This document shows positions 32,101-43,957 of a stretch of DNA of 64,000 nucleotides, one piece after another. Position 1 is the first letter of the stretch; every line of letters starts with the position of its first letter. The translations under genes and the position numbers were made by a program. Source of the DNA: Arachis hypogaea (lineage: Eukaryota > Streptophyta > Magnoliopsida > Fabales > Fabaceae). The stretch spans positions 9,078,843 through 9,142,842 of the forward strand of contig NC_092044.1 in NCBI RefSeq assembly GCF_003086295.3, in the 5' to 3' direction. The notes beneath the pieces are model-generated. The model ran no database searches. It had not been told where the DNA came from and saw only the letters and a program-made list of their open reading frames with translations.

Positions 32101-33277
32101 GGCCCGGGTTAGCTACTGGACACATCGGGTTTGCTTGATAACCGACAGATGATATCATCAACCATAGGGCAGGCATACATCATTTGCATATGTTTGAATT
32201 GTTTGGGTTTGCCTATTTGTTTTGGATTTCTACATCATATATGCTATGTTACCTGATTATGTGCTACTTGTTCTACTTGTACCTTATTTGTGTATTACTT
32301 GCCTGTATTGCTTGTATTTGTACAACTGAGAGTCCCTTCATGCTGGTGTCGGTAGATGTTGGGGCTGTTCTTGATGAGATAATTTGAACTCCCTGGGAAG
32401 ACGCAGTGATGTGGTTTCACTAGCTCTAGGTGAGGGTATGATGTATTGATACAAAATTGCTGAGGTAGAACAACTGGTGATGGTTTTGCTTATGATTCTG
32501 AGTCTGATTCGTGGACGAGTCAGCGAGTTGGGAAACATGTGTAACATGAACTAGATTTAGTATCCCCTTACAACAGTAGCCTATTCATGGATTAGTGAGA
32601 ATCTAGGCTGGATATTTGGTGAAGAAGTTTAGGATTGCTTAGTGAGTTTTTATTGCAGTGTATTGTATTTATTTGGCACTTTTACCGTACTGGGAACCCA
32701 TGGGCCCGGGGTTCTCATTCCCTATATATCTCTTGTTTTTCAGATACAGGTCCAGGTGCTCAGAAGTGAGCTGTGGTTTGTCTGAGAGACAGCAAAGATA
32801 TTTATTCTCTCTACTTTGTGTTTTGCTTAGAATCTCTCCACCTTTGTTTTGAAAAGATTATATTATGTATTGAACTCTTTTGGAACTTGCCTATAGAGGC
32901 TCTTATGTTTCCATTGGAAGAGATTAGGATATACTGTTGTCAACTACTTTCATACTGTACCCTAGCCGGCCTAAACTTCGCAGGTCGCGACTAGTGGCTA
33001 TTTACTTATACTATAAATATCTATCTGTTATCTATCTCTTAATCTCCTTTATGCCTTGTCTGTATATCGCGTTCGGCTTAACAGTTTAACTTTTCATTGT
33101 CGAAACGTAAGTGATACATCTTCGCGATTTTACTTCTACTCTTTTCAGGCTTCTCGATTAATACTCCTTTCAAAATTTACCTATATTTATATATTAAAAA
33201 TCCACCTGAGAGTCGTACCACCGTAATATCATTGACTTATGACTCGAGCATAAGGATTTGAATATTAGGGTGTTACA
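29169..33277 (+). repeat. 5' LTR (4,109 bp)
   Basis: Colinear with 36,218-41,857 after the 1,525-bp solo-LTR insertion is subtracted (about 4,115 bp). It includes a stretch of CpG-rich ACGCGT motifs (31,218-31,490) and three consecutive GGCGACAGGGCGCAGATACC-like repeats near 32,000-32,075. Confidence 0.9.
31218..31490 (+). repeat. Cluster of ACGCGT / CACGCGTGCGCGTG motifs in the LTR
   Basis: About ten short palindromes or near-palindromes of the type CCACGCGTA, GCGTACGCGTC and CACGCGTGCGCGTG alternate with unique sequence. Copies with GCATACGCAT or TGCGTGG look like CpG-to-TpG/CpA decay. A homologous cluster flanks the solo LTR in the 3' LTR. Confidence 0.75.
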
Positions 33278-33280
33278 TTA

Positions 33281-33294
33281 TGGTATTAGAGCAG
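33281..33294 (+). other. Primer-binding site (initiator tRNA-Met type)
   Basis: TGGTATTAGAGCAG lies three bases after the LTR end, close to the TGGTATCAGAGC consensus with a C-to-T change. Confidence 0.75.
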
Positions 33295-33493
33295 TTCGTC
33301 CTCTTGAGCCTGAGGGATGGAACTGCTTATGCTTCAATGCATACTCTGAGTCTGTGGCTGTGCTAGTTAGGGTATCAAACCGATACATCTAGCATGAAGT
33401 CCATGCGTGTACCTTTGGTACTTTGAAGCACTATACTTCCGATATTGAGACTGATCAACTTGATATTGATTGTTTGGTGTGTATAGGAACCAG

Positions 33494-34567
33494 ATGGCGC
33501 CTCGTGGACCTGGTCGGGGACATGAGAGAGATCGTACTAGTAATCAGGAACCGGAAATCAACCCGAATAACTCGATAAACCTTATGGCGGCATTGGAGAA
33601 TATGGCTGCTACTATGCAGGCCACTGCGGAGGCTCTTGGGTAACAGATAAACGATAATGGCAATGGCGGAAGTGGAGCTCAGGGCCCGATGACACTGGAA
33701 ACTTTCTTAAAGGTTAATCCACCTAAGTTCAAGGGAACCACTAATCTGACTGAAGCTGACACCTGGTTTCAGGCCATGGAGCGAGCACTGCAAGCGCAGT
33801 TGGTGCTTGAAGAGCAGTGTGTTGAATTTGCTACCTATCTGCTCATGGGGGAAGCATCGCATTGGTGGCAAGGGGCTCGACGTCTCCTGCAGCAGGGGAA
33901 TGATCCTATCACCTTGGGTGCCTTCCAAGTGGAATTTTATAAGAAGTACTTCCCGAATTCTGCTAGAACGGTCAAGGAACTTGAATTACTACAGCTGAAG
34001 CAGGGTACAATGTCCATATTTGAGTATACGGATAAATTTAAGGAGTTATTCAGGTTTTCTCGTATGTGTCAAGGAACCCCGGGGAACTTCGAGGAACGGA
34101 AGTGTATTAAGTATGAGGGAGGACTTCGAAGTGAAATCCTGAGCTCCGTTGGACCGATGGAGACTAGGGTCTTCTCCGAACTTGTGAACAAGAGCCGTAT
34201 TGCTGAAGAATGTGTGAGGAAGGCTGTTGAGGTGAAGAATGACCGTTGGGAGTCCCACCGCAGGGAGCACAATCGAGAATACCCAACAAGGGATCAAGAG
34301 TTTAAGAGAAGAGGATACCCACAACGTTTTTCCCAAAGGCGAAACGACCTTGCGACGAATAAGAATTCCCAAGGAAAAGGTAAGGAAAATCAAATAGTGG
34401 CTGCTTCGGATGTTTTGAGCTGTCAGAGATGTGGAGGTCATCACCCAAATAGACCGTGTCGTTATGGTTCGGGTTTGTGTTACAATTGCGGAAAGCTAGG
34501 ACATTTGGTCAGAGATTGCCCACACCAGAAGGACCGGGAGACTGCCAGGTCCGATTTTCGTACCTGA
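33494..34567 (+). pseudogene. gag of the Tekay/Del-like element, one in-frame stop
   Basis: Frame from the ATG at 33,494 (MAPRGPGRGHERDR) to 34,567, broken by TAA at 33,641-33,643; 292 codons remain open from 33,689. The capsid core shows FLKVNPPKFKG, ADTWFQAMERA, ASHWWQGARRLL and YKKYFPNSARTVKELELLQL, a chromovirus-type Retrotrans_gag domain. A CCHC knuckle CYNCGKLGHLVRDC is near the end, preceded by CQRCGGHHPNRPC. If initiation occurs at the internal ATG at 33,689 the core would be intact. Confidence 0.85.
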
Positions 34568-36205
34568 GGTAATAAGAAAACTGATAACTTAATTCACCAC
34601 TTTAGATAATGCTGAAGGCTGGTATTCACTCATAATACATAGTCGAATGAAAAAATTATGATCTATTCTAGATAATCCTAAGTTATCTTAATAGAAGGTT
34701 TGGTGAGCATAAATGATTAGGTAGGCCTTTAACGGAAAGCAACCTCAGAGTGGAATGACTGGTGGGCGATGTCAAAGCCATCATCCGGGAACTCCGTGTC
34801 GAGATAGATTGGGACTTTGCCATGGTTGTAGAGGAGTTGGACATGTATCCTGGAAACGTCCTAAGAAGGTCAACCGGAATACTACCAAGGGCCAACAACA
34901 AGGTCGTATGTTCACTACAACAACGGGTGATACCGTTAGATCCGACGGTTTAGGAATTGGTAAGCGAAAGATTAGTAACAACATGTTAAAAGTACGATTA
35001 AGTTGGTATGTGATTTTGGCTATCATAGATAGAAATCTAGTGAATGCCAGTCATGCTAAGTTGTGGTTGAGTACTTGAGGAAGTAAGTGATAGAGCTCAT
35101 ACTAGACGAGAGATCAGAATAAAGCAGCGGAAACTTGTGGAAGCAGTAACACAGGATAGCTACGAATAAGAGCTATAAAAGTTTACTATAGTATCTTATG
35201 TTTGAATACTAGAAAGGTTAAGCGGGTTACTGCAAGTAATGATCCCCAAATAGTTGGAAATGATTGCGGCTGTGAACTTTGATGGTTCTAAAGCGGATGA
35301 GGAAATTATCATTAATGCACAATTAGATTTAGATGATGAGAGAGTGCAAGTTGTGGTGTTTGAGAGATGAGTACTATAATGATTGGTCATAGTGACCTTG
35401 GACTTAGATTGAGATTTATAATGATTGGTTTTGAAAGACGAATGTGAAAAACCATTAAATCGAAATGTTGATGCGGTACTGAGATTGGTTTGAGGGAACC
35501 CGTGACAGGTGGTAAACTCCAATTTTTGGGGAGGTACTGTTGAAAATTTTTGCCTAAGAATTTGAAAGAGTGTTGGTTTTGGTTTTGAAGATGATTTTTG
35601 ATATGAGTAATTTTAACAAAAGAGATGTGTTTCAAATGCTTTTATAGATTATTAAAGGAAATGTGGACTCTTATGATTTTGTTAACTTGCTATTCCAAAC
35701 TCATTTGATTTCTAGAAATGAAAGGGATTTTTGATTGATAAGCCAGAGACTTTATATCAGTAAGTCATGAAGAAATATGAGGGTTTGAGAATAAGAAAGT
35801 AAGTTTGGAGATTATGCTTGGAGTTGAACTATGATTAGAGGAATTGGCTTGGCAGAAAGAGAGAGAGGATAATGATGGAGTATGATTAAGGTGTGGTGAT
35901 GATCGTTGATTGATTATAGTGATGTGGGATAATGGCTATGATTAACGATGATGGCAATCTTATTTATGACATGATTGGAGATTTAATAAGGTGTGACTTG
36001 ATGAGATGGTAAAAGTAAGGGACGAGGCTGTTGTTCGGCGTTGAACAAACGACCGAGACCCTCAGGGGTAGAGAAATAAGAGCACGGCAACGGAAGCGCG
36101 CAGAGTAAAAAGGACCTTGGAACTGTTATGCGTTTGATATAAAGGCAGACTATGCTCGCGTACTCGTAGTGATTGATGGAATTTTCGAAGGCAAAAATTT
36201 CTGTT
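34568..36205 (+). other. Decayed internal region replacing pol
   Basis: At about 34,770-34,880 a frame CQSHHPGTPCRD ... LCHGCRGVGHVSW resembles a diverged second copy of the gag zinc-knuckle segment. The final ~40 bp before the PPT resemble the usual end of Tekay pol. The remainder is AT-rich with no recognisable RT, RNase H or integrase. Confidence 0.5.
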
Positions 36206-36217
36206 AGGGGGGTAGAA
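36206..36217 (+). other. Polypurine tract
   Basis: AGGGGGGTAGAA directly before the 3' LTR start TGTAATACCC. Confidence 0.8.
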
Positions 36218-39200
36218 TGTAATACCCGGTCTAACTGAAATTAATTAAATAATAAGTTAAGTAGGAGCGAATATGGTTGGAAGATTTGGCAATTGGAATT
36301 TGATGATTTAAATATGATATTTGGATTCAGTGAATTTTTCCGAGTCGGAAGACATAGTTTTCTGCGTAAAAGCGCGCAGTGAAATTTTGACCGGCAGTAC
36401 CGGCTGAGACCTGTCTGGTACTGCAGCTGAGAAAATTGATTATGAGTAAATAGGATTAAGAAATGAGGAATTATAATTAGGAGAGGTAGAAATATTTGAA
36501 ATGCGATTTAGAGCGCTAATCTTAAAGGTTTTAGTCCAAAATTGGGCCAACGGACAAAAATAAGTGAACCGAGCCTAAGTGAACCCAAGATCCAACAGAT
36601 ATAAACATTAATTATGAGCATTTCAGCTCATTTTGCCCTAAAGAAGGGGTGTTGGGCGCTGAAATTGGGAAGAGAGAAGAGAAGAGAGAAAACCTAACTC
36701 TCTTTGATCTTCAAATCACCATAACTTGAGCTACGGAGCTCCGATTGACGAGCCGTTTGTGGCCACGCATCGCTCTTCTCATCCTCTACAATTCTATCTA
36801 AGTTTTGTGGTGAGTATTCCATTCATCTCTGCCCAGTTTTAGAAATTCCCTACTGTTACACGTTTTTGGGTAGTTAGTGTTGAAATCTTGTGATTTTGGG
36901 TGTTTAGAGATACTCCAATATGGATTCCAAGTGGGTTCTATCCCTACTTCATATGGGCTGAGGTAAGAAGTGCTCAAACCCTTGTGATTTGTCATTTTTA
37001 TGAGCCCTTGGTTGATGTATGTATGTGATATTGGTTATGTTAGTGTATTTGGTAATGTTGGTGCACAATTGGGAGATTGGTATTGCTTGAGGAGCTTTGG
37101 TGAGGCTCGGAGCTAAGGGTTGGTAGAGGCTTCCATAGAAGAGGCTCAATTGGCTTGGCTACAAGAGGTACGGTTTAAGTTTCATTTAAGTACTGTGTGG
37201 TGTGATGAGAATTCCTAGGCTAGATGTCCTTAGGATTAAGTTTGGATTGTGTAAATGGTTGGTGCTAATATGCATAGTTGGTATGTAATGTGAATTAATG
37301 ATTGGGTTGAGAATTGTGTGGCCTTGTATGCTTGGTGTATTGAAAATTTGATGTATTGGGAAATGAGTATTAATTTGTGGTTTATGCATTTAAATTGTGA
37401 GATTAGGCCGGAGGCCGTAAATTTTGGGCCGGAGGCCGGAAAGAGGTAAGGAAGGTAAGTTGATGTGTGCATTGTATGATGACACAAGTGATTGGATGAA
37501 TTTCAGATAATGAATATGTGAATGATTGGATTGGTTATTGAATAATAAGGTTTGAGGAGTTGAAGTGTGGAATTTGGTAATGTTGAGTGAAATTATGTAG
37601 ATGAGGTATGTTTGGTTTTGGTTGAGAAATATTATGTGGTCATATATGTGATTATGATTATTGATGTCTTGATGGTATGATAATGCATGAGAGATATGTA
37701 TGTTGTGATATATGCTTGAGGAATGATTAAGGTTGATTTGTGGGTGAAACCACGTGATAGTGAGTATGACATTAATTATGTATAATGATGGTTGATTGGA
37801 AATAGTATTGTTGGAAATTGGGATGAGGAAGGATGTATGACATGTTGATGTGTTTGTAATTTAGCCATTTGTTTGAAATGGGTAAAAATGGTTATATGGC
37901 GGTTTTGTGAATCGTGGCAAAGTGTTAATGTATGAGTTGAGGAGGTTTGATGTTGATTTTGGTATATTTTGATTTATTTCAAAACGGGTTGAAACTAGCA
38001 TGTTTTGGTTGATTTTAAAAAGGGTTGAAAATGGCTTGTTTTGAAAAGGGCACCTTGTGGTTTTGTATGAAAACATGGTTTTTGGGCATACTTTGATGGG
38101 ACATAACTTGGACTCTGGATCTCCGTTTTGTACCAAACGTGTTTAGAAGTGGAATTGGATCCGGGATGTCCATGCCATTCGAAGAACGGCCGAAAAACGA
38201 TTTAAAATGAGAAAGTTATGTCCGTCGGAAGAGTGGGGGTTGAATCTGTGAATTCTGCAGCTTTTAACTTAGAAAATTTTTTAGCAGAATCACCCTCCAC
38301 GCGTAGGCGCACTTGGCACGTACGCGTCGTTCTTCAAGAAGGCACCATCCACGCGTGCTCGTGGTGTGCGCGTGCGCGTCGATGCGTGATGAGCGGATAA
38401 TTTATACGCTTTTTGGCATTGTTTTTAGTGTGTTTTTAGTATGATCTAGTTAGTTTTTAGTATATTTTTATTAATTTTTAGTTAAAATTCACCTTTCTAG
38501 ACTTTACTATGAGTTTGTGTGTTTTTCTGTGATTTCAGGTATTTTCTGGCTGAAATTGAGGGTCCTGAGCAAAAATCTGATTCAGAGGCTGAAAAGGACT
38601 GCAGATGCTGTTGGATTCTGACCTCCCTGCACTCGAAGTAGATTTTCTGGAGGTACAGAAGCCCAATTGGCGCTCTCTTAACGGCATTGGAAAGTAGACA
38701 TCCTGGGCTTTCCAGCAATGTATAATAGTTCATACTTTGCCCGAGATTTGATGGCCCAAACCGGCGTTGCAAATCAGCCTCAGAATTTCCAGCGTTTAAC
38801 GCTGGAACTGGCATAAAAATTGGAGTTAAACGCCCAAACTGGCATGAAAGCTGGCGTTTAACTCCAGAAAAGGTCTCTACACATGAAAGCTTCAATGCTC
38901 AGCCCAAGCACACACTAAGTGGACCCAGAAGTGGATTTTTACGTCATTTACTCATTTCTGTATACCCTAGGTTACTAGCTTACTATTAATAGGATCTTTT
39001 GACATTGTATTTGTACCTCATGACACCTTACACGTTTCTTTGTGTACCTTCCACGGCATGAGTCTCTAAACCCCATGGTTGGGGGTGAGGAGCTCTGCTG
39101 TGTCTTGATGGATTAATGCAATTACTACTGTTTCTTATTCAATCATGCTTGCTTCCGCTCTAAGATATCACTTGTTCTTAACCCGGATGAATGAGATGAT

Positions 39201-41857
39201 CCGTGACACTCATCATATTCTCAACTATGAACGCGTGCCTGACAACCACCTCCGTTCTACCTTAGATTAAGTAGATATCTCTTGGATTCCTTAATCAGAA
39301 TCTTCGTGGTATAAGCTAGAATTGATGGCGGCATTCAAGAGAATCCGGAAGGTCTAAACCTTGTCTGTGGTATTCTGAGTAGGATTCAATGATTGAATGA
39401 CTGTGTCGAGCTTCAAACTCCTGAAGGCGAGGCGTTAGTGACAGACGCAAAAGAATCACTGGATTCTATTCCGGCCTGATTGAGAACCGACAGATGGATA
39501 GCCGTGCCGTGACAGGGTGCGTTGAACATTTCCACTGAGAGGATGGGAGGTAGCCATTGACAACGGTGAAACCCTACATACAGCTTGCCATGGAAGGAGC
39601 CTTGCGTGTTTGGAGAAGAAGACAGTAGGAAAGCAGAGGTTCGGAAGACAGAGCATCTCCAAAACCTCAACCTGTTCCCTATCACTGCAAAACAAGTACT
39701 TATTTCAAGTTCTTTTGCTTTTTACAATCAACCCTGATAATTATTGATATCCTGACTAAGAGTTACAAGATAACCATAGCTTGCTTCAAGCCGACAATCT
39801 CCGTGAGATCGACCCTTACTCACGTAAGGTATTACTTGGACGACCCAGTGCACTTGCTGGTTAGTTGTGCGGGATTGCAAAAGTGTGATTTCAATTTCGT
39901 GCACTAATGCGCTGCACCCAATGCCCAGCCATTTTCCCGAGAGTTGTGCCAGAGTTGTGCCTGGGGCGCAAATGCACCCACGCGTACGCGTCGTCTGGCT
40001 GTGTTTCAATCTGCGCGTCCGCGTGTATGACGCATACACGTCGATGAGCTTTGTGGCCATCCACGCGTGCGCGTAGCCCTGTTTTCATCCCAAAGTTGAT
40101 TTTTGAGTTTTAAAAGCTAAATCTCATACTTCTAAGCCTCCGATCTCACCCCTTATGTATTAAATCATTATGATATGCCTAGCAATGAGAAAGGAGCTAT
40201 GGAATGTGGTAACTTGCGAATGAAGCAAGGGGAAAAGTTATGATCAATGATGATTAAAGATGATTATATGAGATACGGAGGATGGCGGTGGACGTACTAT
40301 GTATGCCATGAGCCGAAGGGCTATATTTATTGATAAATGGTTGGTTCTTGATTGAACCATGAGCCGGATGGCTGAGTTATTTCCGGATACGGCGGAGCCA
40401 TGTGATAAATTGGCTAGTTCTGGATTGAACTATGAGCCGGATGGCTGAGTTATTGCCAAGTTACGACAAAGCCATTATGGATTATGGCTGAGTATAAAGG
40501 CATATATGATAAATGAATGAATATGATAAATGAGTAATGATGGAAAGTGTTGAATGTAAGCATGCGTATGTTTTCTCTCTGGTTGTAAGGGTGAAAGGGC
40601 ACCGATACCCTCTAATGGCGACAGGGCGCAGATACCCTCTAATGGCGACAGGGCGCAGATACCCTCTAATGATATTAATACGCAACAGAGAGACTGTGCC
40701 CGGGTTAGCTACCGGACACATCGGGTTGGCTTGATAACCGACAGATGATATCATCAACCATAGGGCAGGCATACATCATTTGCATATGTTTGAATTGTTT
40801 GGGTTTGCCTATTTGTTTTGGATTTCTACATCATATATGCTATATTACCTGATTATGTGCTACTTGTTCTACTTGTACCTTATTTGTGTATTACTTGCCT
40901 GTATTGCTTGTGTTTGTACAACTGAGAGTCCCCTCATGCTGGTGTCGGTGGATGTTGGGGCTGTTCTTGATGAGATAATTTGAACTCCCTGGGAAGACGC
41001 AGTGATGTGGTTTCACTAGCTCCAGGTGAGGGTATGATGTATTGATACAAAATTGCTGAGGTAGAACAACTGGTGATAGTTTTGCTTATGATTCTGAGTC
41101 TGATTCGTGGAAGAGTCAGCGAGTTGGGAAACATGTGTAACATGAACTAGATTTAGTATCCCCTTACAACAGTAGCCTATTCATGGATTAGTGAGAATCT
41201 AGGCTGGATATTTGGTGAAGAAGTTTAGGATTGCTTAGTGAGTTTTTATTGCAGTGCATTGTATTTATTTGGCACTTTTTCCGTACTGGGAACCCATGGG
41301 CCTGGGGTTCTCATTCCGTATATATCTCTTGTTTTTCAGATACAGGTCCAGGTGCTCAGAAGTGAGCTGTGGTTTGTCTGAGAGACGGCGAAGATATTTA
41401 TTCTCTCTACTTTGTGTTTGGCTTAGAATCTCTCCACCTTTGTTTTGAAAAGATTATATTATGTATTGAACTCTTTTGGAACTTACCTATAGAGGCTCTT
41501 ATGTTTCCTTTGGGAGAGATTAGGATATACTGTTGTCAACTACTTTCATACTGTACTCTAGCCGGCCTAAACTTCGCGGGTCGTGACTAGTGGCTATTTA
41601 CTTATACTATAAATATCTATCTGTTATCTATCTCTTAATCTCCTTTATGCCTTGTCCGTATATCGCGTTTGGCTTAACAGTTTAACTTTTCGTTGTCGAA
41701 ACGTGAGTGATACGTCTTTGCAATTTTATTTCTACTCTTTTCAGGTTTCTCGATTAATACTCCTTTCGAAATTTACCTATATTTATATATTAAAAATCCA
41801 CCTGAGAGTCATTGACTTATGACTCGAGCATAAGGATTTGAATATTAGGGTGTTACA
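36218..41857 (+). repeat. 3' LTR, interrupted by a solo LTR
   Basis: 5,640 bp in all, or about 4,115 bp without the inserted solo LTR and one copy of its target duplication. It includes a small local duplication (GGCCGGAGGCC unit near 37,407-37,440) absent from the 5' LTR. It ends GGGTGTTACA followed by TTTTT. Confidence 0.9.
38387..39906 (+). mobile_element. FIDEL-like solo LTR
   Basis: A complete LTR of 1,520 bp starts TGATGAGCGGATAATTTATA and ends TTCGTGCACTA. Target duplication ATGCG lies on both sides (38,382-38,386 and 39,907-39,911). No internal sequence is present, which indicates unequal recombination between two LTRs. The terminal CA is mutated to TA. Confidence 0.9.
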
Positions 41858-41862
41858 TTTTT

Positions 41863-42098
41863 AACAAAAAAAATTTTTAATTTATAATTTTAATATATAT
41901 TTTTATAAGATAAACAAAATCCTTTCTTTTAAAATTTTTTAGAGTTGTTTTCTATCAAAATTAATTAATTAAGGATTGTGCAAGAACCAATTGATTTAGT
42001 GGTTAATTAATTTATTAGTTTACTTAAACAAGTATAAAATGTTTGAATCCTTCTATAATTATATAATTAAATTTAAGTAGTATTATTTTTTTTCACCT
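41863..42098. other. AT-rich spacer
   Basis: No gene or repeat is recognised between the Tekay-like element and the copia element. An AGTAT at 42,079-42,083 matches the bases after the copia right LTR. Confidence 0.5.
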
Positions 42099-43957
42099 TG
42101 ATGGTTTCAGTGGCTAAGAGAAGGGGGGGTTGAATCTTAGCCCCCTTTTTCTGATGCTAACACTTGCTGATCTTCAGAGAAGACTTTTCTGTTTTTGCTC
42201 GTCACTGGACACGAGCAACTTTGTTTTGTCTCGTCCCTTCCCACAAGACTTTTTGTTTTGTCTCGTCACTTGGCATGAGATAATTCTGGCTTTTGCTCCT
42301 GTGTAGTAGAAAACAGAAATGGAGTAGAAAGAGAAGAAGATTGCACCCAGATATATCCTGGTTCGGCTGCTAAGTGCAGTGCAGCCTACATCCAGTCTCC
42401 ATCACAAACATGATGGAATTTCACTATAATCAATCTGATTACAACTTGTAAAGTGCTAACCCAACTTACAAGGGGATTCCCACAGAATCATGATACACAA
42501 CATAGATGAACAAAGGAACTCTAAGACATCTATGGCTTTTTCTTTTAATTTTGCACTCTCTGCCTTTTTCCGCTCTATGGCTTTTTCATTACAAACCTCA
42601 CTGTTTGCCTTTTTTCCATGAGACTCAAGACATGACAAAATTAAACAGAAAAATACTAAACAGAATACATTGAAGGAGAAGAGAAAAACTGTTAGCGCAG
42701 GTAGCTCTGAGAACTCTGTGCCTTGCACTCTCAAATTTTCTCCTTGCTTCAAACAGTGGTTGTTCCCCCTTTTTAAAGAAGAGAAAAGCCTCCACACTTG
42801 AAGCCAAAACCGAACCAACTTCTTCCTCCTTCAACAAACACAGAACCGGTTCGGCCACTCAGAGAGAGAAGAGATAACCATGCATTAACCAACATGCAAT
42901 TACCTCTAGTCCTTTCTTGATCATCACCCTTCATCAATCCGGGCTCTCCATCCTTGGCTTCCTCTCCAAGATGGATTTCTGGCCCTTGATGCCTCATGAT
43001 GATGATGACTTCATCTGCTTCAATCTCTGCCTTCAACCATCACTTCGCCACTCTAGCTACTCCCTGTGGTGGTTGAGCAGAATCAAAGACAAGCCATGCT
43101 TCAAGAATCTCCTCTAGCTGGCCGAATCTTCTTCTTCCACATTTCGAGCATGAAGAAGCCAAGATCTCATCACAAAATCTTACCATAAGTGATGCAAATC
43201 TTAGCCACAGCTTACTTTTCTTTTTCTTTTTCGTGCCATCATCATGATGGTCTTGTAGCTTGTTCTCCCTTCCTTTCGGTAGCTTACATTTGCTTCCATG
43301 GCTACCAATATTTTCTGTGTAATAACCAAAGAAGAGAAAGAGATGGATGAGAGAGAGGAAAGAGAAATTATGAATAGTGGTTAATGAACCAAAAGATAAA
43401 GAATAAAAGTGAATTAATTTCCCTTTCTCTTTGCTGACAAACGTGTAGCCTTGGTGCATGCAATCAAATCAATTTGTCAATTTCTCTCTCATAGTTCCCA
43501 TGTAATAAATGATAGTTGAATGTAATTTGAAATCCAACACAAGTTTGAATTTTGGATCCGTTGAAAGCAATTTTGCTTTCTTTCTTCCACTTGTTTTGGA
43601 TCATGCATGAGAACCAAACATGAGCTTATAGCATTAAAACTTATTCTTGGCCCATTCAAAATATTTCAGCCACACTTCTTTGATTATTTAATGATAAAAT
43701 CAATTGGGCTTAATTCATCAATTCTGGCCCAACCAACGCAACCATTATTTCAGCCGTATAAATTCAATTCCAAGGCTGAGTATATGAATTGGGCAAGCTA
43801 ATATTTTTCTTTTATTTTTCGGCCCAATATAAACCTGCATCACAAAATTATTAATTAACATATGTTAAAGGAAAATCAAATTAATAATTTTGTAATTAAT
43901 ATAATTAATAATGTTTAGTCATCACAAATATTAATTTAGAGTTTTCCAAACTCATCA
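42099..43957 (-). repeat. 3' LTR of the copia element
   Basis: 1,859 bp. On the plus strand it starts TGATGGTTTCAGTGG and ends AAACTCATCA. Two of three LTR hairpins are damaged by G-to-A or C-to-T changes (ACAAGAC at 42,243-42,249 and ATGAGA at 42,275-42,280). Confidence 0.92.

Larger units (their letters stand above)
29169..41857 (+). mobile_element. Tekay/Del-like chromovirus derivative with ~4.1-kb LTRs, gag only
   Basis: The LTRs start TGTAATACCC and end GGGTGTTACA, with 5-bp duplication TTTTT (29,164-29,168 and 41,858-41,862). The PBS is TGGTATTAGAGCAG (initiator tRNA-Met type) and the PPT AGGGGGGTAGAA. Between the LTRs are only ~2.9 kb: a gag with one stop and ~1.6 kb of decayed sequence. 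Very long LTRs, this gag and this PBS fit the Tekay/Del group. It carries no recognisable protease, RT or integrase, so it is non-autonomous or a deletion derivative. A solo LTR of the FIDEL-like family sits in its 3' LTR. Confidence 0.88.

Noticed and set aside
42456..43459. Minus-strand frames of 87-139 codons in the copia LTRs.
   Set aside because: Located in LTR sequence, the same in both copies, with no recognisable domain; probably fortuitous.
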